Part shown: positions 21,074 through 32,723 of the stretch, piece after piece
Layout: the number at the start of each line of letters is the position of its first letter
How positions within the stretch are numbered: the stretch's first letter is position 1
From: Bombardia bombarda
Taxonomy: Eukaryota; Ascomycota; Sordariomycetes; Sordariales; Lasiosphaeriaceae
DNA length: 64,000 nt
NCBI GenBank assembly: GCA_030512295.1
Contig: JAULSR010000008.1
Span: forward strand, 744,001 to 808,000
Direction: 5' to 3'
Translations under genes and position numbers: made by a program
The notes under the pieces: generated by a model
The model's input: the letters and a program-made list of their open reading frames with translations, nothing else
Told to the model about the DNA's origin: nothing
The model's database searches: none

Positions 21074-24000
21074 CTTTGATGATGATGATGGCGACATACT
21101 ATAGTCGCCCGCGCGTGCTGTGTGCTGAGATAACTTTCCTGTTGGATCTTTTCATCTTGGCATAAGGACCGCGCATTTGATAGGTTTGTTCTCTGCAGGT
21201 AAGTTTGTTGCAGAGTCTTGCAATTTCGCGCGAGACTTGTTTCTTCTTCTGGAGGGGTGTCATGGATGTCATGGGTGGCCTGGACTCTGATTTGCGCTGG
21301 TTTGCGCTGCACACACAGTGTTATGCAGCAGCTCCCCTGTGTTGCATGTGCAGAAATACGAAGACATATTGCGCGAATTAAACTGGGTGGAACTACCTGA
21401 TTTCTCGGATCTTGAAAACGCACAGTAGTGAAGGTACGAGACAGAATGGGGGGAAATAGAGAAAATAGAGGATAGGTTTCGTTTCGTGAGACGCGTGATT
21501 GTCGGTGAAACAAGATCCAAAGCTTGGTGCTTTAGCAGACGGAAGAAGACCCGCACAGCAGCAATCTGTTCAAATCTTCCCATGATGTGGGAGAGAAACG
21601 GGGAATAAATCCAAAGTATGGAGAAGCGCGGTTGAAGCCGACCGCACTTTTACGAAGTGGAATAAAAGGAAGGGGCTATCACGACAATCGCACGATGTTT
21701 GCACTCGCTCAAACGCGCTTTCCTAGTCTAAACTCCAAGGTCGCGAAAGTGCGGCTGGCTTGAGCTTGAGCTCTATGATTGGCCAATCCCTTGGGCTGCA
21801 GCCGGGAACCCCCTGTCCTAGGGTTGCAGTTGTGACCGGTACCTTGCTGAGCTTACTTAGCACACCGGATACCTGGGAACATGTGGATACCTGACTGAAT
21901 GGCAACGGAAGGAACGAAGCTCGACAAGTTCCTAGTGCCCGTGGTTCTTACCTACCTGAAGATAACAGCTACCCCTCGGCAGGCAGTCAGGCACCTTTCC
22001 AACACTTCACTTTTCTTCCTTCCTTCGACGAGTCCCCCCCAGAAATTTAAGGTGAAGAAAACAAGCCCCAGTAACAGCGGGGCCGATCGTGGTAAGGAGA
22101 TGGTTGAAATGGAAGGTGAGAGCAGTACTCAGAGCCTAAGGTAAGGTACACAGTAGACAGCCCAAGTTGGTCGCTCCTTCTGGGCCTCAGAGTAAATGTA
22201 CTGTACTGTATGTAACGGTTCTGGACACTGAGTTACGTGCGTCATTCGGGTCAATACAAATGTCGGTCTGGAGGCCGACAGCTAGTGCTTCTCTTGGCCG
22301 CCAATTTTACCCACCCACCCAATGACCACCTTGATGGCCGCAACGACCAGCTTCACGACCCAGCTACACAGCAGATCTCGTGGCTTGGTCCAAATATATC
22401 CGAGCACTAATCAAAGGGACTCGATATCAAGGCGCATTACCAACCATAATGCGCAAGACTGTAGCCAACACAATGAATGAAAGAGGCAGCGGGTGAGAGA
22501 CAATCATCGGTCTGTTCAGTACGTATACATAGTAGTTCTAGTAGTTCGAATATGCATCTTCACTACAGACTAGAAGCCCCCTCTCTGCCACGACGACAGC
22601 GGGTACTCGTGCTGACGGTATAAAGAACAGTACAGACAGATCTTGTCCTACTCATCTTTTTAGCTAAGGCAGCCACCCTGACCAAATAGTCCACTTTCAT
22701 CGCGGATCGGGATGGTGACAAAGATGCAGTATCCCACCATCAACCAATAGCGCTGTACCTCATCCATCGTCCTTGTGACTAGGCAACATGGTATTTGTCT
22801 GTTTGCCTCAAGGGTTACACAGCACGGAGAACAGTACTGTTATACCGAGAGCCCATGAGCATACATACACGAGTTGGACACAGTGTAGGCAACGCTAAAT
22901 AAGCTGATGAGAGCGAAGCCTCCTGCTTAGACCGAGGACACCAGGTGTTTGTAATGCATGCAACTGGTTATTTTCGTCTCATCCAGACCGGTCACAGCGG
23001 TTGGTAAGTTGGTGGCTTTTCAGTCCATCCATACATGGCCCATACCGACCCCCCACCCCATCCCCGGTGTTGGTATGTGAGTCTTCCAGGGAACCTCCGA
23101 TTCGTTCTCTCCCAGAACAGAATCAAGAAAACAAGTCATACAGACCGCCTTCTCATACCTCCATAGTGTAGCTCCTTTGTCGATGTTGATCAAGTCAACC
23201 GATGCCTGGACTCAGACCAGGAACTTGGGGGTGGAGAAGGGGGGGGTTGGTGTTTACGGCCGTGGAGGCAGCGCCGCCTCACAGATCCTACTGTAGGCCC
23301 AACATGATGGCGTTCCTTCCGTGACGTTTCGCGGCCTGTGTTGTTGGGTAGCGTGCGCAGTCGTGGCAAGTCGTGAGTCAGTGCATGAGTGTATGGATGG
23401 AGTATCTCTGCCCCTCACTTGAGCTATGATGCAGTCATGTTGACGACTCCTCGCACACAAGGCAGACAATAACCCCTGTATAGGACATACAGGGTATGTT
23501 ACCAAGACTTGCAACCTACTTCGCGTCTGTTCCTTTAGGCGCGATCTAGGGCCATGAGACTGTCACTGGTGGTCTAATCCTGAACAACTGGTTCGTGTGA
23601 TGGAACCGAAAAAGAAATCAAGCGAGAAGGAATGAAATGCCAGCCAGTTGAGCTGACTACCAGCTTCGAACCGTGGATATAATAGAGACAAGAAAGGAAG
23701 TATTTCTGCAATAAGAAATACAGACGAATAAGAAGTGCATTCGGGCAGCTGCATTGTGTTCGTACGCGCCGGGTGAAGGCTATCACGTCTTCTCCGCTTG
23801 GTTGAGATCCGACTGCACCATCTCGGCGCATGATAACGGAAAAAAGAGAATCCCCGTCAATCCCCAAGCCGCCAGCGAATGTTTGAGCTCGAAAGGTCAA
23901 CATGAAACGGCCTAGCTGACCGCCTAAGCGCGGGATATCTAGTCATCACAACCGTGGCGGGAAGCCGCTCAAGCGACCGTGGGATGTGGGTTTTCTCTCC

Positions 24001-26427
24001 TTCGTTACCACGGAATGCGGGGCTTCTTTGGGGAGGAAGGATGAAAATGTTTATCGAGCTTGCTCGCTTGCCACCACAACCTTGGACTTTGGGCTCACGC
24101 ACTCACCGCTAAGCTCTGTGCCGCCGTCTGGCATCGCGTTCGATGTTTTGTGTAGTTATACAGCGTTCTTACTGCACTAATACGGCGGAGTTATCCCAGC
24201 GAGGAAATGTTCTGGAACGGTTAACCCGGCCCGCAATTCTTGTTGGCTCATCTGGTACCACGTACGTAGCATTGGCAGCCCCAGCCCTTATTCCTCCTCG
24301 TAGTCGGGAGCTGGGTCCGGAGTGGGTCTTTGGGAAGAGAACAGAGCAGAGAGATGGAATGACTCGATGTTGCAAACCCGAGCATCACCTTGATGGAAGG
24401 ACCTGGATCGGGTATACGTACAGCGAGGTGACCGAACCACATCGGTGATTTGATCGGAACGCCTCCTCTTGGAAGAAGATTGACCTGTCTGTATGTCTGT
24501 CTGTCCGTCCTGTTTATGTACTGTGTAAGCCGGAAATGTTTTACCATCCTTTGTCAGTTGTGTAATGCCTGCGGGTGTGCTCCCAAGGTACCTATGTTAG
24601 CTCTGGAGGGTTGACGTTACCGTCGCACCAGTGATTTTCTGTGATTTTCTGGTTCAAGATGCAGTCAGGTAATAATGCAACGGGAACGGGCAGGGGGCGC
24701 CTTCCACGTGCAAACACGCAACGGGCTGCCCTGGATGGATATGGGTCGAAGCTTCGACGGCTATTTGGAAGAATTCTGTCATTTACCTCATTTGGTGAGA
24801 ATCTCTTTTCCAAGACAGCTTGATGCGACTCTGGAGGTGAGCCTGCGAGGTCGGGAGGTAGGCATCCTGTATTCGTGCCTAATAAGTACTAACCTCAGAT
24901 CCTCCATGCAGAGCAAACGCGGACCAGTGGAGAACATCGCGGGGCAGCCTTGTCCACTTGTTTGTCCAGTGCACAATAAACATAAGAGCCCAGTCTAGCC
25001 AATGGACGCCTCAACTTTGTCCGCTGCGACATGATTGGAAGAGACGCGGAATTGGGGGGGCTCTTGGGGGCTCTTGGGGCTCTTGGGGGCTCTGGGGTTG
25101 TGCGGGTTCGTTTTGAAGCTGAAGCTGATGTTTTGAGAATGGACGGAGGTTGTCGATTGAGCACCCGCGCGCGTCACATTGTGTAGGTAACTGCTGTGTA
25201 TCCGTAATCTGTGCTTCGTAGATCAGGTACTTTGTCGGTTGCATGTACCTAATTAGTAAGGATCCAGCGTTCCGTATAGGTCGGGTCTTCCATGCCGTTA
25301 TGGAGAAATGCTGTGTAAGTGTCTAATTTGGCCCCACAAATCGAAGAGCAAAGGAAGGCGAAGGGTCTCGATTCCTTGGATTGCCTGGTAACAACCGCAG
25401 CCGCCCAACGATATCGTGTTTGAGATGGATGGGACTACGTTTGGTGGGAATGGGCATTTATGCATTGGGGCGGTAAAGAGGCTGGTTGTTGTTTTATGTA
25501 CGAGATAGCGTCCATAGCGTACGGAATACTGAGGCCCGGTTTAGTGTTGGGGGGGTTTTTGGGGGGCCAATTTTGCCCCATTTGGCTCAATCACCTAAGG
25601 CTGGCTGAGAGGTGGGTGGTAACTGCCTCGACAGCTCGACAGCTCCTGCCCCGCGGACACGGTAGTGGATGGATGCTGCCCTGCCTCGAGCCTGCCTCAC
25701 CTGCTAGCTCCCGCAAAGTCACATCGTCATCTCAGACATGTCTTTCTGAACTTTCTTGCTCGTGTGGAATGTGCGACTGGCTGTACCTGTACCTATACAT
25801 ACCTGTGCCTGTGCTACACACTGTCAGAGGATTAATAACAGCTAGGCTCGCATCGAGACTCTGCGAGATTGACAATACCATTGCTCAACCAGCCCCAGGG
25901 AACAATCATCAAAAAACAGCCCTGGCGGCACTGATCGCGGCAGAGCTTTCGTAGCGCTGTGCATTTTCGATTGGAGAAGCGATCTTCACCACTTATTTCC
26001 GCAATTGGACACGACCAATACCGGAACCCCAGCCAGCCCAGTTAGCGAATTGAGATTTGGGCATCTCGCAGTTCTCGCAGTCGAGAAAGGATGGATGGCT
26101 AATAAGCTAAGGTAGGTAGCTACGAAGTACTGTGCAACTTAGCTCGCTCAGCTCAAAAGGAAACCAAAATCACCACCAACTCACACCGAGATCAAACATC
26201 AGATCAACAGCAGATCACTTTTCATCGGTGGCGGCATCTGCAGCAGGCAATGGGCGTCAAGGATCGGCCAACCATGCCTATTGAACACCAGCTCCAACAC
26301 TCTGACCCATTCATCAGGCCGTCGGCTTCGTGGCCCACTTGTGCCCGCCAGCAGGACCCTGACCTGAAGAGGAGACGAAAGGCACGAGGGCAGTGATCCA
26401 GTAGTGTACGGAGTACGAAATAGCGAG
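21074..26427. other. Gene-poor stretch of 5.3 kb
   Basis: I find no frame with a recognisable domain here. Bases 22145-23250 have no open frame of 60 codons on either strand. Seen: a (TCTG)n tract at about 24487-24510, a G-quadruplex-like array at 25054-25097, and an AGCTAAGGTAGGTAGCTAC tract near 26105. The right end is the promoter of the gene starting at 26428. Untranslated regions, long non-coding RNA or a lost gene are possible. Confidence 0.5.
25054..25097 (+). repeat. G-quadruplex-like array of five G tracts
   Basis: G tracts of 7, 5, 4, 5 and 4 bases are separated by CTCTT or CTCT spacers. This meets the usual G4 pattern (four tracts of at least three G, loops of at most seven). Confidence 0.7.
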
Positions 26428-29400
26428 ATGGGCAGCCTGACGAGTGACAGCGCAGCGGCTGCAGACGGCCCGCCGACTCAGGCTTACCGGACTGGGACCC
26501 TCGACGTCGATGACATGGCCCCTCGTCTGCTGCCCCGGTCCATCTTGGAAGCAAGAACAACCCTGGAACCCCTGGATTTGCCTCTGGCTCTCGACCCCCC
26601 GGGTCCTCGGACGACCATCAGATGCACTCGCAGTGATTTCAGTCTCAAACTCCCTCTCTTCACCAACACGACCACTGACTCGACCGCCAGCATCAGCTCC
26701 TTTGGCCAGGATCCTTCTTCATATCATATTCCTTATAATCATAACCTCATTCCTCCAAACGCTCCTCCTGCCTCTCCCATTGCCCCTGACGAACCTCTTC
26801 CTCTCTCCCAGCCCTACACCTTTTTTATTTCTCCGTCGACATCGGCCTCGAGTCTCGCAGCATCCAGTACCTGGTCGTCCAGCATCACCACTTGTCCCAG
26901 TCGAGAGACGCAAACCACTATGCCTGGGCAGACGCCTGTGGTGCCGGCAGAAGGGGTCTTTGCTTCCAATGCGCCCGTCGATCATGTTACGAATGCAAAC
27001 TGCACGTCGCCGCCCAACAGATCACTAGACACAAGTCAACGACAGCCGCGCTCCTCGACGGCGAGTGGGAAGAGCGAGGGATCAGCCAGTCCCATATTCA
27101 CGCGATGGGCCAGGCGGCATCAACATCACCACACCCACACCGGGCGACTGCAGCATCACTTCGACGTCTCAGCTCGGAGCTCATCTGAGAGCAAAACCAA
27201 GAACAACGACAGTCCGGCCCACAAACGATCATCGCGTTCAAGACCGGGAAGCTTGAAAACCGGACAGCCTCCGTGTGGCGTCGTCCCACAAATGACACAG
27301 GACGAGTTCGAGGCTCTGCCATTGGCGATACAACGCAAGGTGTGTAGAAACTTTCTTTTCTGACTGGTTCATTGCCAAGAAAAGAAAAGGCCGAATTAGG
27401 TTGCTCTGCCCACAACGCGCGTTGATCATTTTTGGGGAGAGTGCGGAGAAAGACGACGACCCCCAGAACATCCTTTCCCCCCCCCCCCCCCCTCACCTGT
27501 CTTTTTGTTACCATTGGTTCATAGCTGCAAGTGTCAGCTCCTGCACATGAATTCACACTGCCTACGCCCAATTGTCCCACACGCTACCCTCGCCCCTGGA
27601 CGCGCCCATCCTCTCCACGTCTCGCTCCATTCAATCCCTTTCAGGAACTAGGACTTTGATGTCAACAGTTTCGACGCCACTTTGCTACAATGGCTGGAAA
27701 ACTAGTGTTCTTACCAGCCAGCGTGCGTGCTTGTTTGGGCTGCAATGGGCGTCAAGCACACTCGGCCCATGGAACGGTAGCTTCCCGAGCTTTCGCGGGG
27801 GGCAATGACCCAGGCCAGCCTAAGGCTTGGAATTGCCGATCTAGGTAGCCCGGAACGCCGGCGCTTGCAGCACGCCTTTGATATGCAGGTCTCGCAGAGA
27901 GTCACGGACGACGCCCCGATATTCATTATCTTCTCCAAGCCGGTCTTGAGATGTTGCTGTTATTGACAACCAACCGGACCGTTTGATTCAAGTTCACAGT
28001 TGGGCTTCCACCATGTCTGAATTCGGTCTTTTTTTGACTGGCCAAATCGGCGAGAGTCCACCCCCAGCTCACCATATTGCTTCTTCTGAGTTCTTTTTCC
28101 CACTAGTGGTGGTATGATGCGGGACATAGCGTAGCAGCTATGCTAGCTAGTCCGCCTGTGGCTGCTCCATTATTGGATGTTGCGTTGGCTTGTCGTTTTT
28201 TTGGCGTCCACGCTCTTGCAGCTTCACCGCATACGTTTTGGCCCTCGCGCATGCAGGTCCCATGTTCGCTAGTCCAGGTTCCTCGCCAACAACCCCTTTC
28301 CTCCCTGGCGTGCGTTCCTGCATACTGTGTGGTAGTTCACCCGCTAAGTCCATTGATGGGCGACGCATTATTTACCCTGACCAGCCCTGAAGGGGTCGTC
28401 GTCTGGTTTTCTGAGTCCTTTATCAAACCCCGAGCTTCTCATTCTTTCTCAAGTTGCTACTTAAATATTCCCTTTTCCAACTTGTTACTAAAATCACTCC
28501 CTGCATAGTACTTTTCAACTCTCGAACGACTGCGCTTTGCTCGAGATTCAGGCCTGGTCGACGGTATCTCACAACACTACAACGACATATCAAATTACAA
28601 ACGCCGTAGACCCCGCCAGGACCAAAGTATTTCGGAGCAGATTGCCGGCCGAAATCGCCGGCGGTCTCTATTGGAGCCCCAGTTCTCATCTCCAGAGCCA
28701 TCACCATCACATATCGGTTTACCTGACACGATAGGACAGAGGAGAGAGCTGACCCGCGAGGAGCAAGTCATCCTTGCGAGACGCCTTCGTGCGAGCGTCA
28801 TTTTGGATGCAGCGGACGAGGCAATCTACAAAATCAACAGACAAGCGAGCCGAACCCCAACGCTGGACGCCGAGCCAGTCGTCACGTCACAACGCAGCAG
28901 CATGGATTCCAATGATGGGATCAGAAGCCATCCTGGTCAGCGTAACGACAGAGATGTGCCACAATCATTCTATGAAAGCTTTCGGTGGTTAGAGGAGGAG
29001 GAGGACTTAGATCTGCGCCTTTTTCTAGACGATTACCACGCAAACCTACGAGATAATTTACCTTCGCCAAAACAGCAACAACGTCCATCTTTTCGTCGGC
29101 ATTTGTCCATATCAAGAATTCCCTTTAGTCGCAACTCGGTTGCTTTGAGTAGGCCAGCTACAAAAGATGCAAACTCGCCCACATCCCCAGGCTACAGCCC
29201 AACAGGCAGCGCTTCCATGCCGTTCGTGCAAACGAGGCGGAAGTCTCGGGCACTCTCACTGCTCACACCGAAACACGTTCCGGATGAGTCGTTTGACGCT
29301 TTTGACCCATCCGCCGCACACTACCAGGACCCTGAAGCCCGACTAAAGCTTCGGGTCTACCTGGCCTCGCCCCAAAAATTCGACGAAGCAATTGAGTTTG

Positions 29401-30029
29401 GCTTTCCCTCTGCCGATGTGCTCTCAGGAGCGCCCATTCTCAACGCAACTAGGGCAGTAGCCCACCGGCGGCAGTCGAGGCAAAATCTTTCAGCAGGCTC
29501 TTCGAATATGCATGCATTTCTGGCCGATTACGATGAAGATGACGATGAGGATGATGGAGATTCGATCAATAGCGACCAAGTTTCCACAGCGGATCCTGAA
29601 TCGCCCAAGACACCACAGACATTTGAAAACAAAGCTGTGCCGCAGCCTGTTCGACCGATGCGTGTGGTCTCCCCCGACCCACTCTTCCTGAGAGATGGCG
29701 GCAATAGCGGTTTGGAAGGTGCTGGCTACGCCCAGGTGCCTGCTTCATCACGCGAGATGACGCTACGCATGACGCTGACGAGGCCGGACCTTCGTGCCAG
29801 GGAGGACCAAATCTACGGCTGGCAACAGTCGCAGGGTCATCAGCAAACTGGACGCAAATCGACAACTTTGGCCCCGCTGGGCATGGAGACCAATGCCACA
29901 CATATTGGGGATGGGACGTCTCATAAGGACAGCATGGAAAAGATGTCTGCGAGCTTTGATCACTGGAATGTCAACACAGTCGACAAGGGTGTCATGAAGA
30001 GAATCTGGAACCGCGTGCGGCGGGCCTGA
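26428..30029 (+). CDS. Conserved fungal protein with a YFSTLERLR motif, function unknown; 1.17-kb intron
   Basis: Two exons, 26428-27339 and 28509-30029, encode 810 residues. The start is the first ATG (MGSLTSDSAA); the frame upstream contains only a GTG. The junction joins EALPLAIQRK to YFSTLERLRFA with phase-0 GT-AG ends, and I recall this block as conserved in filamentous ascomycetes. The N-terminal 300 residues are Ser/Thr/Pro-rich and probably disordered. A second conserved block, LTREEQVILARRLRASVILDAADEA, follows, then an acidic segment (DEDDDEDDGDSIN). The C terminus is basic (MKRIWNRVRRA). No catalytic motif is visible, and homologues are usually labelled hypothetical or mucin-like. 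A small extra exon inside the long intron cannot be excluded, although the direct join is already in frame. Confidence 0.82.
27477..27492 (+). repeat. Sixteen-base poly-C tract inside the long intron
   Basis: Sixteen consecutive C residues about 140 bp into the intron of the YFSTLERLR-motif gene. The exact length is doubtful given the homopolymer problems elsewhere in this assembly. Confidence 0.8.
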
Positions 30030-32723
30030 AGCGCATGACCATCCAGATCGACATCACTGCTCGATTACTACACTCGAAACTACAACCACCGTCGCTACGG
30101 CAAATCACACTGCTGCTACTCATATTCCCATACCACTCATTCTGCTCCGAAGTACATACACCACATACGAGTTTTTTTAATCACCACGAAGGGCATGGCG
30201 TGACTGTTCCAAGTGTTGACAGCATGCCAGCCTGAGCTATCAGACTGTCTCCAAGTCCCTCTGCAAATCAACATTTTCTTGACCTATTGGAGCGGGCGTT
30301 TTAGAAGCGGGGAATGAGATAAGCCTTTGCCCTTCATTTTTCTCAGCCATCTCGCGAGGCGTTTTAACACCAAATAGCATCCCAATGTATTGGAGGGAAA
30401 TTCTGTTTTGTAAGAATGTGTCATACATTTTTAGCCTCGTCTTGTCTTTTTGAGCGTCCATACGCTCGTATCGTATGACATTACATAGCAATCAAATAGC
30501 TACTACCTATTGGAAAAAAAGTGTTGCCCCATTCATCGCTTCGCCGATGTCCTTGACATGCCTAGATGTTCTACCCAATTTTCCCGTCTGGTCGGTCGCC
30601 TGCCACTGACGTTCATAAACCAAAGTCGCTCACTTTCTGGATGGCTACACACGCATGATGACCCCTCTTCCTTACAGGGAAGCAACCACCAGCAACTTGG
30701 TGGGCCACTCACGGGCCCTTGCACCTCGCAACATTGTTCTCATTCAACCTGTCAAAGCGAGCGTGGCGCTTTTTCTTACACAGTATGTATATGCCACTTC
30801 GGGTGGCGACATAGATTCAGACAAACTTTGAGAGTTCAATATATTGCCGCCATGTTTGTACGGGAGGCGAATTTTATTCAAGCCATTGCACGGTGGCTAT
30901 CGTCTCCCCTGCATGTGTGCTGCTTTGCTTGGCAGTGATTTGGCAAACATAGGTACTCATGATTGATCCACCGAATCATTGAAGGCCTGTCTCGATTGGC
31001 CCCCCGCCCTACCTGTCTCCATTCCTCCTTTGTTTCTTTTCTTCTTCTCGATTATCTTGCAGAGAGATCTGAGACCGGACTATTGATGTTGTGGCTGTCC
31101 CCCACCCCCCCCAAGCCATCTTCTTCCCCTCATACTGCGTCGTGCCTCATGCAGGTATGCCGTGCTACTTACTAAATTAACTTGGTTGCTGAGGGCGACT
31201 TGTCCCGACCCCCGGGATCGGACGCAACGCACGACAGGGGGCATTGGGCCGAGAGCAGCATCTCACTCAGTGTGAATTGGTTGAGTGAGAGAAAAAATGA
31301 ATGAATGAATGAATGAATGCAACAGCCGCTCGGCCCCTATGAAGTGACTTACTTTCTGATGTTAGCCGCACACGGTGCTGAAAGCAGGCGGCGGTGGTGG
31401 TGGTGGGGGCTATCGCACATACTAGCTTATATTGCATGCAAGTCGGAATAGATGCGCTGTCGCACAAACTGGAGGTATCAGGGGCCCGTTCGTGACATTG
31501 TGACAGCGGCTGGGGCTGGCTGACTGCGCCGTTCGGTTCAGACGCGAGAGAAGGGGAGAGAGAGAGAGACGGGGCCAGGACTCTCTTCCACTCCAACTTC
31601 GTCGCAAATTCCGCGCTGATCGATATAAGACGCACGCATGCTTGCTTGCATGGAAAATAGTGGCAACGATATGTTGGACACAGTATGACCGGCAGCAAGG
31701 AACACATACCAAGGAAACAAAAGAGCCAGGGAAACAAAAGAACCAGGAAACAAAAAGGACCAGGGAAACCAACTTTCGCTAGTTCGTGCCGTGCGTTGCG
31801 TGTGCGTTGTGTACAGTGGGGTATTACTTCGTCTCTTTATTGATTTGTAGACTCAAAGTTCATGATAAAGTTCATGAGGCTGATGACCGAGCGGTCACTA
31901 ATGCCAAGAGTCCTTAGCGACAGACAGGTCCAGACTCCAGACTACCGGCCCGACTAGCTGTCTTTACGGGGTGGCGCTTCCGGTATACTGTGTAGAAAAA
32001 TTGCTGGATACCTGCACAGTATGTACAGCCTGCACCGCTGGGAAAACATACATGGCTACCGTACCACTGGCACCGTGTCTCGAGACGAACCCCTTTCCTC
32101 CTTCGGCAAGGAAAACTCACTCACTAGTGTGTATCTTACTGGCAGGGTCAACGATGGAAGTCCGGCATGGCGACAAGGCCGGAACGGATATGAATGGTAA
32201 TGATCGCCCTCCGGGTCTTGTTAATGCACATCGTGTCCGTTTGTCAGTTGAGTTGGCACGGCTACTCGGGCAGAGTGCAGCCCCTGGATTTGTTCCTGCT
32301 GTCCATCGCCATTCAGCCAGCTTAACAGAGACGAGATATACATCCGTCCATGTTACACATTTCTGCGTGGCATGGCACGGTCATCACAGTTCGTCACATC
32401 ACATCACATCACACGCACGCACAGACAGATATGGCAGATATACATATTACAATCTACACTTGTTATTCCCACCGCGAGGGGAGCGAGCGAGGATGAACAT
32501 GTCCATGACGGCTTGCACAGACAGAGTCAGAGAGGCATAGACTCTTGCGGATAGTTCATTTCCCCCTTTCGTCCATTACGAATACCTCCATATGTGCAAG
32601 ACTCTATCATGAGCCTTTTTCTGTGCTATATCCCAACTATCACACTACCAACCACCAAGATACAGGTGGATTTGTACCCAAGATAGAGTGAAAATAAAAA
32701 CCAAAATGTCTCATGAAATCCGC
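30030..32723. other. Convergent intergenic, 2.7 kb, with simple repeats
   Basis: Nothing here looks like a gene. It contains an (ATGA)n tract at 31297-31319, imperfect 18-bp repeats of the form GGGAAACAAAAGAACCA at about 31705-31770, and a (CACAT)n tract near 32395. Frames at 30510-30938, 31267-31737 and 31971-32540 have no domain or sensible composition. Confidence 0.5.
31297..31319 (+). repeat. (ATGA)n microsatellite
   Basis: Nearly six uninterrupted ATGA units. Confidence 0.9.

Noticed and set aside
23640..23680. Possible tRNA B-box (reverse strand GGTTCGAAGC)
   Set aside because: The flanking bases cannot form a T stem and no matching A box or acceptor stem is present.
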